This document shows positions 27,896 through 36,161 of a stretch of DNA of 46,359 bases, in pieces (within the stretch, counting starts at the first letter, position 1; the number at the start of each line of letters is the position of its first letter). Source of the stretch: Mycobacterium persicum (lineage in GTDB: Bacteria; Actinomycetota; Actinomycetes; Mycobacteriales; Mycobacteriaceae); contig NZ_MVIF01000036.1 of NCBI RefSeq assembly GCF_002086675.1, positions 1 through 46,359 of the forward strand, written 5' to 3'. Under the pieces are notes generated by a model. It worked only from the letters and a program-made list of their open reading frames with translations. It searched no databases and had not been told where the DNA came from. The position numbers were made by a program, and so were the translations under genes.

Positions 27896-28719
27896 GGGCA
27901 GAGCCTAGCCCGCTCGTAGAACGCCACTGCGGCCGCCGTGGCCACGTTGAGTGAGTCGGTGCCCCGCGACATCGGGATCCGCACCCGCAGATCGCTGATC
28001 CGCAGGGCGGCGGCTGTCAGTCCCGGGCCCTCGGCACCGACCAACAACGCGATCGGTCGGTCCCGCACCTCGTTCATGGCCTCGGCCAGCTCGCGCGCAT
28101 CGCCGCGGGGGGTCATGGCCAACAGCCGAAAGCCCCGTTCTTGCAGCATCAGCAAGTCGGTGGGCCAGTCTGCTGCTCGAGCGTAGGGCACCAGCAAAGC
28201 GTGCCCCATGGAAACCCGGACCGCGCGACGGTACAGCGGGTCCGCGCAACCGCTGCCGAACACCACCGCGTCCACCCCCAACCCCGCGGCGTTGCGAAAG
28301 ATGGACCCCAGGTTTTCGTGATCGTTGACCCCCTCGAGCACGACGACGGTGCGAACACCGTCGACCACCTCGGTGACGCTGGGCTCCGGTAACCGGCTTG
28401 CCGAGGCCAGCACCCCCCGGTTGAGGTGAAATCCGACAGCCAGCGCCATGACTTCCGCGGAGGCTCGATAGTAGGGGGCCGGGCTGCCGGCCAAGTCGTC
28501 CCTGAGCTCGGCCAGCCTGCGGTCGGTGCCGAGCATTGCCCGCGGGGTAAAGCGCGAAGCCAGCATGCGCTGTACGACCAAAACACCCTCGGCGATCACC
28601 AGGCCCTTCCCGGACGGCAGGTCGGGCCTGCGGTCGACGCTGTTCAGGTCGCGGAAATCGTTGAGGCGCGGATCGTCGGGATCGCTGATGTCTTGAACGT
28701 CGATGTCGGGAACAGTCAC
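27892..28719 (-). CDS. SpoU/TrmH-family RNA 2'-O-methyltransferase (Rv0881 family)
   Basis: 275 residues from the GTG at 28719, which overlaps the MarR stop (GTGA). The N-terminal substrate-binding domain has the L30-like fold; the C-terminal SPOUT domain shows the three knotted motifs: [20 protein letters not shown] (motif 1), [10 protein letters not shown] (motif 2) and [22 protein letters not shown] (motif 3) with Asn and Ser/Thr for SAM. The target RNA is not known; the group methylates 23S rRNA or tRNA ribose. Confidence 0.92.
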   Translation of the reverse strand: MTVPDIDVQDISDPDDPRLNDFRDLNSVDRRPDLPSGKGLVIAEGVLVVQRMLASRFTPRAMLGTDRRLAELRDDLAGSPAPYYRASAEVMALAVGFHLNRGVLASASRLPEPSVTEVVDGVRTVVVLEGVNDHENLGSIFRNAAGLGVDAVVFGSGCADPLYRRAVRVSMGHALLVPYARAADWPTDLLMLQERGFRLLAMTPRGDARELAEAMNEVRDRPIALLVGAEGPGLTAAALRISDLRVRIPMSRGTDSLNVATAAAVAFYERARLCP

Positions 28720-29147
28720 GGGCTTTCGTCGACCAGGGCCATCATGATGTCGGCGGCGTGGCGCAGGGTGTCCCGTCTGTCGCTGTCGAGCGTCGCGAGC
28801 CGTTCGGCCAGCCACTCCTGACGGGCTCGCCGTGCAGCCCTGACCAACTCCGCGCCGGCTTGGGATACCGACACCAGCACCTGACGGCCGTCCACGGGAT
28901 GTGGGGCGCGGTCCACCAGACCCACGTCGGCCAGGGAGGCGATCACCCGGGTCATCGACGGTGGGCGGACCCGCTCCCGGATTGCCAGCGCGCCGGGCGT
29001 CATGGCCCCCTCGTTGGCCAGGGTTGTCAATGCCGACAGCTGCGACAAGGACACCGGAGATGACGGGTTCCGGAATCGAAGTTGGCGCGCCAGACGCATG
29101 ACCGCCAGCGACAAGTCGCTCGCCAGCTGCGCATCGCTGTCAGGCAC
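28716..29147 (-). CDS. MarR-family transcriptional regulator (Rv0880 family)
   Basis: 143 residues, the length of Rv0880. Winged helix: [38 protein letters not shown] (recognition helix) and the wing [14 protein letters not shown] with Asp-Gly-Arg. A MarR repressor usually controls its own operon; downstream genes (methyltransferase, membrane protein) overlap it by 4 bases. GTG start at 29147. H37Rv Rv0880 has been studied as a DNA-binding MarR protein, but its inducing ligand is not settled. Confidence 0.93.
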   Translation of the reverse strand: MPDSDAQLASDLSLAVMRLARQLRFRNPSSPVSLSQLSALTTLANEGAMTPGALAIRERVRPPSMTRVIASLADVGLVDRAPHPVDGRQVLVSVSQAGAELVRAARRARQEWLAERLATLDSDRRDTLRHAADIMMALVDESP

Positions 29148-29389
29148 AGCGCGAGGTTACAACGGAACCCCAATGCTCGCGATCAGAACGACGGCAAACG
29201 ACTGCGCTCCCGCCTTGAGCGCTCACCCCGTCGCCACACTCCCTCGGCATGCTGAAACCGTTGCGTCGCTGCAGTCCAGCAACGTCACATCCATGCCACC
29301 TGTCACATCGGTCCTGCACAGGCGGCCACCCCGAGAGGCCCAGGATGCCTCTAGGATCCTGTGTCAACTCGCTCACCACGTACGTCATC

Positions 29390-29423
29390 TTCTTCATCTG
29401 TGGGGCTTCTTCATCTGTGGGGC
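29390..29423. repeat. Exact 17-base tandem duplication
   Basis: TTCTTCATCTGTGGGGC occurs twice in direct succession (29390-29406 and 29407-29423) without mismatch, in a non-coding stretch. Confidence 0.9.
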
Positions 29424-29682
29424 GATGCAAAGCCTTCCGGAGGCCACAAGGCTGCCGGTCGTCGCGCAGCTTGGGCTGCGCGCACACCTTGACGTCGGTT
29501 TTCGGCCACGCCGATGTTCGCGGCTTAGCTCAAACCTCTTGTGATGGCGGGTGTTTCAGTTCAGTACAGCAGAAGAATCGGGTGCTCACCGAGCCGACGG
29601 CCATGCCCGCCGTATCGAGTGTGCAACGACGGCTTTGATCGTGCGCGTAGGGCGGGAAAATCCGCGGCGGCCCGCCCTGACG

Positions 29683-29757
29683 GCACGCTCGACGCCCACA
29701 ACACACACCCGACGCCGCCACCGCACACTCGACGCCCGCAACGCACACCCGACGCCG
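29683..29757. repeat. 40-base-period imperfect tandem repeat
   Basis: Two 35-base copies (29683-29717, 29723-29757) agree at about 32 positions; both contain the core CTCGACGCCC and end in CACCCGACGCCG. Shorter ACGCCGTGCACCCC units follow to about 29803. Confidence 0.7.
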
Positions 29758-29864
29758 TTAACAGCGACAACCCCGGCGCCGTGCACCCCGACGCCGTGCA
29801 CCCCTGGGCGCTGTCGTTCCGCCCATACGGCGGCCGGCATCGTCGCGGGCTATGTTGAAACCCG

Positions 29865-30155
29865 ATGATGAGTGACGAACCTGACCACGATCCCGAGCCG
29901 CCCCCATTACCGACAGCGCTATTGGAAGTGTGGCCGGTCATCGCGGTCGGCGCACTCGGCTGGCTGGCCGCCGCGGTGGCCGCATTCGCCGTGCCGAGTC
30001 TTCAGACATGGCGTCCGGTGACAGTGGCCGGCCTGGCGGTGGGGTTGCTCGGCACGGGCATCTTCGTCTGGCAACTTGCCGCCGCCCGCCGCGGTGCCCG
30101 CGGCGCTCAAGCCGGACTCGAGACCTATCTGGACCACGAATACGACCAAAAATAG
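29865..30155 (+). CDS. Small membrane protein, DUF2530 (Rv0879c family)
   Basis: 96 residues (94-95 if the adjacent ATG at 29868 is used). Acidic Pro-rich N-terminus, two membrane helices (about 22-44 and 52-72), then a basic/helical tail ending LETYLDHEYDQK. H37Rv Rv0879c is about 91 residues. TATGTT ends 8 bases before the first ATG, suggesting a leaderless message. Function unknown. The SRPBCC gene follows after 27 bases. Confidence 0.86.
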   Translation: MMSDEPDHDPEPPPLPTALLEVWPVIAVGALGWLAAAVAAFAVPSLQTWRPVTVAGLAVGLLGTGIFVWQLAAARRGARGAQAGLETYLDHEYDQK

Positions 30156-30182
30156 TGGCGCAAAACACATCTGGGAGGACAA

Positions 30183-30638
30183 ATGGTAGCTCCGCTGCTA
30201 CAGGCGCAGGTAGACATCGATGCGCCGCCCGCGAAAGTCTGGGCGCTGATCTCCGATTTGCGGCGAATGCCGCAATGGAGCCCGCAATGTCGCTGGACGC
30301 ACCAATTCGGTCCGCTGCGCCCTGGCACCCGCACCATTAATTTCAACCGTCGCAATCGGTTGTTCTGGCCGACAACCTGCACCGTCGTCGAGGTCATCCC
30401 GGAGCAGAAGCTGGCGTTTCGGGTCGATACCAACCGCAGCGTCTGGAGCTACGAGCTGGAGCCGAATGGCGAGGGCACCCGGGTCACCGAGAGCCGACAC
30501 GCCGAAAACGGGGTCAGCGCGTTTTCCAACTTGTCGGTCAACGCCCTCTTGGGAGGCACCACCAACTTCGAACGCGAATTGGTCGACGGCATGAACACCT
30601 CGCTGGCAAAGATCAAGGCGGCCGCCGAAAACGGCTAA
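30183..30638 (+). CDS. SRPBCC (START-like) lipid/ligand-binding protein
   Basis: 151 residues, GGGAGGACAA directly before the ATG. Typical SRPBCC start QAQVDIDAPPAKVWALISDL followed by MPQWSPQCR, the beta strands with WSYELEPNGEGTRVTESR, and a long C-terminal helix FERELVDGMNTSLAKIKAAA lining a hydrophobic cavity. Members bind or transform hydrophobic ligands. It occupies the place where I recall PPE13 in H37Rv. Its stop codon overlaps the stop of the convergent DUF3027 gene (bases 30635-30638). Confidence 0.88.
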   Translation: MVAPLLQAQVDIDAPPAKVWALISDLRRMPQWSPQCRWTHQFGPLRPGTRTINFNRRNRLFWPTTCTVVEVIPEQKLAFRVDTNRSVWSYELEPNGEGTRVTESRHAENGVSAFSNLSVNALLGGTTNFERELVDGMNTSLAKIKAAAENG

Positions 30639-31438
30639 TCGGACGATTCCGGCGGCTTCTCCCAGATGTCGAGCACCCCGTCGTCGTACGGGTCATACAT
30701 CGGGGAGCCGCTGCCCCCCGGGGCCGGGGTGTCGGAATGCGCACCACAACCGTAATGCTTGTCGACGACATGGCCATCGGCCGACAATTCGTTACCACAT
30801 ACCCCGAACATTGCGCCCAGCGCTCCGGCGAGCGGCAGGAAGAACCCGCAGTCGCGGCACACTCGTTTAGTCGACCGTGCCATGGCCGAGTCGGGGCCGT
30901 AGTCGCCGTCGTGCCAGCGTTGCGCCGCCTCGGCGCGGCCCCACGCGCTCATCACCCAGCGCCGGCCGAACCCGACCTCGGCAGCGATCTCGTCGACCTG
31001 CGGGTCACCGCTGGCGCTATAGCCCGGTACCAGCCGCGGGTCATCCTTGACCGGCGCCAGCAGGTCTCCCGGGCTCAAATCTCCCGGTTGTACCCGCCGC
31101 TCCCAGGGCACCCAGGGCGGCGCCATCAAGGCCGTTGGGCCGGGGACCAGCACCACCTCGCTGATGGTGGCATGGTCGGCACCGGCGTAGGCAGCGACGA
31201 CGACGGCCCACTGCCATCCCTGGTACCCGGGCAGATGCGCCAGGAATCGGTGTGTCGCTGCATTGGGATCTTCGTAGCCGACACCGAGATAGTCGCCGAC
31301 CGCATCGGGCCCGCTGAACTCGGCGACCGCCGCCCTGGCCTGGTCCACCGCGCCCGTGAGCACCGACGCCACATCGTGCGGCCACTCGGCCACGGTCGCC
31401 ACGGCGGATTCCGCCGAATTCTCCAAGGGTCCGGTCAC
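30635..31438 (-). CDS. DUF3027 protein (Rv0877 family)
   Basis: 267 residues from GTG at 31438 with GAGGGAAG upstream. Long helical/beta N-terminal domain (VGDYLGVGYEDPNAATHRFL; WQWAVVVAAYAG), then a C-terminal zinc-ribbon-like part: CRDCGFFLPLAG...FGVCGNE and HVVDKHYGCGAH (Cys-x2-Cys, Cys, Cys/His). Function unknown; the family is restricted to actinobacteria. It matches Rv0877. The ending EKPPESSD is acidic. Confidence 0.87.
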   Translation of the reverse strand: MTGPLENSAESAVATVAEWPHDVASVLTGAVDQARAAVAEFSGPDAVGDYLGVGYEDPNAATHRFLAHLPGYQGWQWAVVVAAYAGADHATISEVVLVPGPTALMAPPWVPWERRVQPGDLSPGDLLAPVKDDPRLVPGYSASGDPQVDEIAAEVGFGRRWVMSAWGRAEAAQRWHDGDYGPDSAMARSTKRVCRDCGFFLPLAGALGAMFGVCGNELSADGHVVDKHYGCGAHSDTPAPGGSGSPMYDPYDDGVLDIWEKPPESSD

Positions 31439-31541
31439 ACTCTTCCCTCTCTGCAGTGCGTATCCATACTGCCGGAAGACACGGTGGACGAGCCACACCC
31501 GGTTGCCTACGCGTGGAGACGGGATAAGCCAGAATTGATGC

Positions 31542-33233
31542 GTGTCTGCACGGCGGCGTGATCACCCGGGCCGTACGGCTCCGGCTGCGGGCCGCCGGAG
31601 CCGGAACGGATCGGTCAACGAGCACCCCGGTATGGAAAACTATCCCGCTGACGACGCCGACTATCGGCGCCCGCGCCGTCCGCCGCCCATGCCGAGCGCC
31701 AACCGCTACCTCCCGCCGCTGGGTCAGGAGCAGGAACGCCAGCGCGACAGCCAACCGCCGCCGCGCGAGTTCAACGACGGCGAACGGATCACCGTCACCC
31801 GGGCCGCGGCGATGCGCAGCCGCGAAATGGGCTCGCGGATGTATTGGATGGTGCAGCGCGCCGCCACCGCCGACGGCGCCGACAAGTCGGGCCTGACCGC
31901 GCTGACCTGGCCGGTGATGGCCAACTTCGCGGTCGACTCCGCGATGGCGGTTGCGCTGGCCAACACGTTGTTCTTTGCCGCGGCAAGCGGTGAAAGCAAA
32001 TCGCGCGTCGCTCTTTACCTGTTGATCACCATCGCGCCGTTCGCCGTGATCGCGCCGCTGATCGGCCCCGCGCTGGACAAGCTGCAGCACGGCCGGCGGG
32101 TGGCGCTGGCGCTGTCTTTCGGACTGCGGACGGCGTTGGCGCTGGTGTTGATCATGAATTACGACGGCGCCACCGGCAGCTTCCCGTCGTGGGTGCTCTA
32201 TCCGTGCGCGCTGGCCATGATGGTGTTCTCGAAGTCATTCAGCGTGCTGCGCAGCGCGGTGACCCCGCGGGTGATGCCGCCGACGATCGATTTGGTGCGG
32301 GTCAACTCTCGGCTGACGGTGTTCGGGCTGCTCGGCGGCACCATGGCCGGCGGTGCCGTCGCCGCTGGGGTCGAGTTCGGCTGTACCCATCTGCTGGAAC
32401 TTCCGGGCGCGTTGTTCGTCGTCGTCGCGATCACCATCGCCGGCGCCGTTTTGTCGATGCGGATTCCAAGCTGGGTCGAGGTGACCACCGGCGAGGTGCC
32501 GGCCACCCTGAGCTACCACCGCGACGCCGGCAAGCTGCGGCGAAGCTGGCCGGAGGAAGTCAAGAACCTCGGCGGAACACTGCGACAACCGTTGGGCCGC
32601 AACATCATTACCTCGTTGTGGGGCAACTGCACCATCAAGGTGATGGTCGGCTTTCTGTTCTTGTATCCGGCGTTCGTCGCGAAGGCTCACGACGCCGACG
32701 GGTGGGTTCAGTTGGCCATGCTGGGCCTGATCGGCGCGGCCGCCGCGATCGGCAACTTCGCCGGCAATTTCACCAGCGCACGCCTGCAACTGGGCAGGCC
32801 GGCGGTGCTGGTCGTGCGCTGCACCGTGGTGGTGACGGTGTTCGCGCTGGCTGCCGCGGTGGCCGGCAATCTGGTGGCGGCCGCTATCGCGACCCTGATC
32901 ACGTCGGGCTGCAGTGCAATCGCCAAAGCCTCGCTGGACGCCTCGCTCCAAGACGATCTGCCCGAGGAATCGCGGGCATCGGGGTTCGGCCGTTCGGAGT
33001 CGACGCTGCAGTTGGCCTGGGTGCTCGGCGGAGCGCTCGGCGTGTTGGTCTACACCGAATTGGGGGTCGGATTCACCGCCGTCAGCGCCCTGCTGATCCT
33101 GGGTCTGGCGCAGACCGTCGTCAGCTTCCGCGGCGACTCGCTGATCCCGGGTCTCGGCGGTAATCGGCCGGTGCTGGCCGAGCAGGAGAGCACCCGCCGC
33201 GCCGCTTCGGCAACCGGAGCGATGCCGCGGTGA
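31542..33233 (+). CDS. MFS-type membrane protein (Rv0876c family)
   Basis: 563 residues from GTG at 31542; CAGAAT (31530-31535) ends 6 bases before it and no ribosome site is visible, so the message may be leaderless. A roughly 100-residue cytosolic Arg/Pro/Gln-rich N-terminus precedes about 11-12 membrane helices; loops include GPALDKLQHGRRVALAL (MFS motif A-like, Asp and Arg). The transport substrate is unknown. The stop overlaps the following DUF2771 start by GTGA. Confidence 0.9.
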   Translation: MSARRRDHPGRTAPAAGRRSRNGSVNEHPGMENYPADDADYRRPRRPPPMPSANRYLPPLGQEQERQRDSQPPPREFNDGERITVTRAAAMRSREMGSRMYWMVQRAATADGADKSGLTALTWPVMANFAVDSAMAVALANTLFFAAASGESKSRVALYLLITIAPFAVIAPLIGPALDKLQHGRRVALALSFGLRTALALVLIMNYDGATGSFPSWVLYPCALAMMVFSKSFSVLRSAVTPRVMPPTIDLVRVNSRLTVFGLLGGTMAGGAVAAGVEFGCTHLLELPGALFVVVAITIAGAVLSMRIPSWVEVTTGEVPATLSYHRDAGKLRRSWPEEVKNLGGTLRQPLGRNIITSLWGNCTIKVMVGFLFLYPAFVAKAHDADGWVQLAMLGLIGAAAAIGNFAGNFTSARLQLGRPAVLVVRCTVVVTVFALAAAVAGNLVAAAIATLITSGCSAIAKASLDASLQDDLPEESRASGFGRSESTLQLAWVLGGALGVLVYTELGVGFTAVSALLILGLAQTVVSFRGDSLIPGLGGNRPVLAEQESTRRAASATGAMPR

Positions 33234-33721
33234 AACGTTGGGGCGTTGCGCTTCTCGCGGTCGTGGTGTTGCTGTTGTCCGTCGGGGCGGGGCTTGGCGC
33301 GTGGCTGCTGGTGCGCGATTCCGGCCCGCAGCGACCTGAGATCAGTGCGTACTCGCACGGGCACCTGAGCCGCGTCGGCCCTTACATGTATTGCAACGTG
33401 TTGCGGCTCGACGAGTGTGAGACGCCGCAGACCCAGGGCGAACTGCCGGTGAACGAACGCGACCCGGTGCAGCTCTCGGTGCCGCAAGCCATTTCGCGGG
33501 CACCGTGGCGACTCCTGCAGCTCTACGAGGATCCCGCCGATGCCGCCGCCACCATCTTTCGGCCCAACAGCCGGCTTGCGGTCACCATCCCCACCGTCGA
33601 CCCGCAGCGGGGCCGACTGACCGGGATTGTGGTGCAATTGTTGACGTTGGTGGTCGACCCCGCCTCCGGTGAGTTGCGCGAGGCGCCGCACGCGGAATGG
33701 TCTGTGCGCCTGGTATTTTGA
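33230..33721 (+). CDS. DUF2771 membrane-anchored protein (Rv0875c family)
   Basis: 163 residues. N-terminal signal/anchor helix (about 5-28), then an extracytoplasmic beta-rich domain with YMYCNVLRLDECETP (two Cys likely to form a disulphide), RAPWRLLQLYEDP and a C-terminal hydrophobic strand WSVRLVF. H37Rv Rv0875c is 162 residues. Function unknown. Last backbone gene before the toxin-like region. Confidence 0.88.
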   Translation: MKRWGVALLAVVVLLLSVGAGLGAWLLVRDSGPQRPEISAYSHGHLSRVGPYMYCNVLRLDECETPQTQGELPVNERDPVQLSVPQAISRAPWRLLQLYEDPADAAATIFRPNSRLAVTIPTVDPQRGRLTGIVVQLLTLVVDPASGELREAPHAEWSVRLVF

Positions 33722-33763
33722 CGCCGAAGTGCGGGCGACGAAAAGGGTGGCCACACTGCCGCC

Positions 33764-34063
33764 ATGCAGCAGAATCTGCGTGTCGATAGCGGTGGTCTGC
33801 AGACCATGGCCACCCGCTGGGACGCTGCGGCGGGCGAACTGAACGCGACAGCGGCTCCGACGGGGCTGGGTTTGTCGGGTCAGGCCAGCGCTGTCGCGGT
33901 CGACGGCGCCCACGCCGATGTCACGGCGTTCTCGGCGGCGCTCGCCGCACGGGTGATCGCCCGGGCCGCCCATGTCGTCGAGGCTGATACTCGCTACGTT
34001 GCCAACGAGACGGATTCGGCGAATATGCTGGCCGCCGTGGCCAGTCCGGTGGTCCGCGCCTAG
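33764..34063 (+). CDS. EspC/WXG100-like small type VII secretion protein (DUF2580 type)
   Basis: 99 residues of helical-hairpin type: MQQNLRVDSGGLQTMATRWD..., no W-x-G turn, and a C-terminal secretion motif YVANE (YxxxE, Tyr78-Glu82) followed by TDSANMLAAV. This is the arrangement of EspC-like partners, which pair with a WxG-bearing substrate and bring the export signal for ESX systems. The next gene, 3 bases downstream, encodes such a WxG protein, so the two should form the secreted heterodimer. Nothing here says which ESX system is used. Confidence 0.85.
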   Translation: MQQNLRVDSGGLQTMATRWDAAAGELNATAAPTGLGLSGQASAVAVDGAHADVTAFSAALAARVIARAAHVVEADTRYVANETDSANMLAAVASPVVRA

Positions 34064-34066
34064 CAC

Positions 34067-34468
34067 ATGTCAGTGGTCACCGCGTTTCCCACCCTTTCGC
34101 AGCTGTTGGCCTGGCCCACCGAGCATCTCATCGAGGCCGCTGACCACTGGGAGGCTGTCGGTGGGCGCTGCTACGGGGTGGCCAATCAGGGCTGGCGAGA
34201 CGCGCTAGCGGTGGATTGGCGAGGCGCGGCAGCCGACACACTGCGCACCGAAACGCATTCCGACATGCTGACGACCAGCGCGGTGGCCGACCAGTTGCAT
34301 GAGGCGGCCAAAGTGGCACGCAGCGGAGCCTCGGATCTGCATGCGGCGCGCTCGCGGGTGCGCTACGCGGTCGAGGATGCCCGCGCGGCGGGTTCGATGT
34401 CGGCGAAGACCTGTCGGTCACAGATCGAAGCAGTGGTGGGTCGGCCGCGCAGCGGGCCGCCCGGCTAA
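34067..34468 (+). CDS. Type VII secretion toxin-like protein, N-terminal fragment (WxG helical domain; frameshifted)
   Basis: 133 codons as read; the true family sequence follows this frame only to about 34390. The N-terminal helices contain VDWRGAAADTL (WxG turn, Trp51-Gly53), and later VRYAVEDARAAG. From about 34390 the family sequence continues in the next frame as FDVGEDLSVTD, then AARLTQAQAFAGDIR, up to about 34500, where one more base restores the original frame and QRAVQLVGVDQQVAAKVTA follows into the toxin domain. Joined, the protein would be 396 residues, to 35257. As it stands, the frame reads into TAA at 34466. The helical domain is therefore cut from the toxin domain, which would abolish secretion unless the two shifts are sequence errors. 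Confidence 0.75.
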   Translation: MSVVTAFPTLSQLLAWPTEHLIEAADHWEAVGGRCYGVANQGWRDALAVDWRGAAADTLRTETHSDMLTTSAVADQLHEAAKVARSGASDLHAARSRVRYAVEDARAAGSMSAKTCRSQIEAVVGRPRSGPPG

Positions 34469-34561
34469 CCCAGGCGCAAGCCTTCGCCGGCGACATCCGC
34501 CCAACGAGCCGTCCAGCTGGTTGGGGTCGATCAGCAAGTCGCCGCCAAAGTCACCGCCGCC

Positions 34562-35257
34562 GTGGCCGGCATCCGACACGTCGTCCCGCCAACACCTGCC
34601 CCCGCCGCACCGGCACACGGCAACCGCGTCGAGGCCGTCGACAACCGCACTTGGAAACAGGACCCAACGCCGGCGCCGCCGCCGGAACCTGCCACTGGTC
34701 CGAGCGCCGACGATATTCGCAAGGTGCTGGATAAATTGCCTGCGGGCAACAAACCGTTCATCAGAGAGGTCCGCTCACCGGAGGATCTTGAAAACCTGTG
34801 GAGGTGGGCGCAGCAGAACGGGGTGGAAGTACCCAATGGGTATGGTGATCCCAGTAAGGGCATTCGATATCGGCTCCCAGACGGAACCATGATCGGACAA
34901 CGCTGGTCGGCCGAGTCCACCGGAAAGCCGGTCCTCGACATCGATATCCCCGGCGAACGTGGCTACACCAAGATCCACATCAATCCGCGGGGCGGTGTAC
35001 CGGAAATTCCGGAGCCAGTCAGGGCTGCGCCAGTCGAGGCGCCACCGGCCCGGACCCCGGTCGAACCTCCATCTGTTGCGCGCCCACCAGTAGAGCCGGT
35101 GCCGGGCCGCGCTGGGCCAGCACCACCGGTCGTCGGTATCGGCCCAGTGCCGCCGGAATCCATCCCACACCCTGTCCACCCTCCGCACAGCCATCACGGA
35201 CCTCCGGTGTTGGGTAAGGACGAGTTACCTGACTTAGATGAATTCACCCCAGGATGA
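34562..35257 (+). CDS. Type VII secretion toxin-like protein, C-terminal toxin domain and Pro-rich tail
   Basis: 231 residues from a GTG in the same frame as the N-terminal fragment; this is the first start after the break, not proof of translation. Region 1: Pro/Ala linker. Region 2 (about residues 48-150): a compact domain DIRKVLDKLPAGNKPFIREV, LWRWAQQNGVEVPNG, IRYRLPDGTMIGQR, GKPVLDIDIPG, TKIHINPRGG. Its pattern (YRLPDGT-x-IG, D-I-D, K-x-H) resembles C-terminal nuclease-like domains of polymorphic toxins, but I cannot name a family with confidence. Region 3: Pro-rich tail (about 90 residues) ending HHGPPVLGKDELPDLDEF-TPG. A duplicated, decayed copy of this tail lies at 35976-36090. An immunity-like gene follows after 73 bases. 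Confidence 0.75.
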   Translation: MAGIRHVVPPTPAPAAPAHGNRVEAVDNRTWKQDPTPAPPPEPATGPSADDIRKVLDKLPAGNKPFIREVRSPEDLENLWRWAQQNGVEVPNGYGDPSKGIRYRLPDGTMIGQRWSAESTGKPVLDIDIPGERGYTKIHINPRGGVPEIPEPVRAAPVEAPPARTPVEPPSVARPPVEPVPGRAGPAPPVVGIGPVPPESIPHPVHPPHSHHGPPVLGKDELPDLDEFTPG

Positions 35258-35330
35258 CGCCCAAGATGTCGACTGACACTCGTCGCTGGACAACTAACGA
35301 CCCAGAAACAATGCGAAGGTATCAAGAACG

Positions 35331-35750
35331 ATGACTCAACCTGATGACGAGCGCCGCAAACGCGGCCAGAGCGGGTTTAGCGCCCAAGATTCCTTGCGCC
35401 GACGTTTGTTGTCCGATGCGGAAGCAAACTGCCTGCCAATGGCGCACGTAATGGGGCTAATTTTGCGCGAACACCTCGCCGAGAGCCTAACGGCGCAACA
35501 AGACGTGGCGCTGCGCACTATCCGGTCGCTCCTCGATGATGGACTCATGGAGATCGGAGACATACTCGGCGCCTCCGATGAACGCATCGTGCCCTGGGAT
35601 CTCTCGATCGATGCGGTTATGAAACGTATCTACGACCTCCTAGTTCGCCACTACGAGGAGCGTGGGTTGTGGGACTTCACAATCTGGCTGGGACTCACTC
35701 CTGCCGGGAAACGGCTAGCGCGCGAGCTTCAGGGTGAAGCCGCGGACTGA
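35331..35750 (+). CDS. Immunity-like protein, copy 1
   Basis: 139 residues, no signal, no membrane helix. Helical N-terminal half (LRRRLLSDAEANCLPMAHV), then ALRTIRSLLDDGLMEIGDIL, WDLSIDAVMKRIYDLLV and the conserved end LWDFTIWLGLTPAGKRLAREL-QGEAAD. It shares this architecture and about half of the C-terminal residues with the protein at 36162. Its position straight after a toxin-like gene and its existence as diverged paralogues are what one expects for cytosolic immunity proteins; the activity is inferred from context. An ATG at 35331 with GAAGG upstream was chosen. Confidence 0.8.
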   Translation: MTQPDDERRKRGQSGFSAQDSLRRRLLSDAEANCLPMAHVMGLILREHLAESLTAQQDVALRTIRSLLDDGLMEIGDILGASDERIVPWDLSIDAVMKRIYDLLVRHYEERGLWDFTIWLGLTPAGKRLARELQGEAAD

Positions 35751-35975
35751 ATCGTCGGGAGCGTCCGCGAAAGCCGTTGGCGATACTCGCGGAATGGGAG
35801 AACCGCTCATGCAGACATGCGGTCGCACATCGTACCGCCCTCCAGTGCCGCACCTACGTGCATTTAGACAGGAGTCCGGGTGATTTTCGTTCTACCGGGT
35901 CCTTTCGTCGATCGCGGTTCCATGCGCACCACGTTGGCAGCAACGCGAATGGCGGAATGCTACGCCCCGGCTGAA

Positions 35976-36090
35976 CCCCGGTACCGCCGGAATCCGTGCC
36001 ACACCCTGTTCACCCGCCCACAGCCACCACGGGCCCCCGGTGCTGGGCAAAGACGAGTTACCCGACCTCGACGAATTCAACCCCGGATGA
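35976..36090 (+). pseudogene. Decayed duplicate of the toxin's C-terminal tail
   Basis: The sequence repeats 35143-35257 of the toxin gene: CCGCCGGAATCC..., then the codons for HSHHGPPVLGKDELPDLDEF followed by NPG and TGA. One base is missing in the Pro-rich part (CACCCGCCCACAGC against CACCCTCCGCACAGC), so the frame is broken. There is no toxin domain or start in front of it. The similarity continues about 30 bases past the stop (GATGACGCCC..., CGGTCGCT against CTCGTCGCT), so the copied segment ran from the tail into the spacer before the immunity gene. Confidence 0.75.
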
Positions 36091-36161
36091 CGCCCTGACG
36101 TTGACTCCGACCGGTCGCTAAGACACGACACCACAAGCACACCACCCAAGTATGGAGAATC

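Larger units (their letters stand above)
29148..29864. other. 0.7-kb spacer with two kinds of tandem repeat
   Basis: No gene is supported. It contains an exact 17-base tandem duplication (29390-29423), a 40-base-period imperfect repeat (29683-29757) inside a C-rich, purine-poor tract that continues to about 29810, and TATGTT (29851-29856) as a possible -10 for a leaderless transcript of the next gene. Short open frames on both strands are low-complexity by-products of the C-rich tract. Confidence 0.5.

Noticed and set aside
29541..29868. Several 100-codon frames over the C-rich repeat
   Set aside because: They are His/Thr/Pro-rich low-complexity products of the repeat itself in several frames at once.
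31041..32090. 349-codon minus-strand frame across the DUF3027/MFS divergent region
   Set aside because: It crosses two well supported genes and their promoter region and has no motif.
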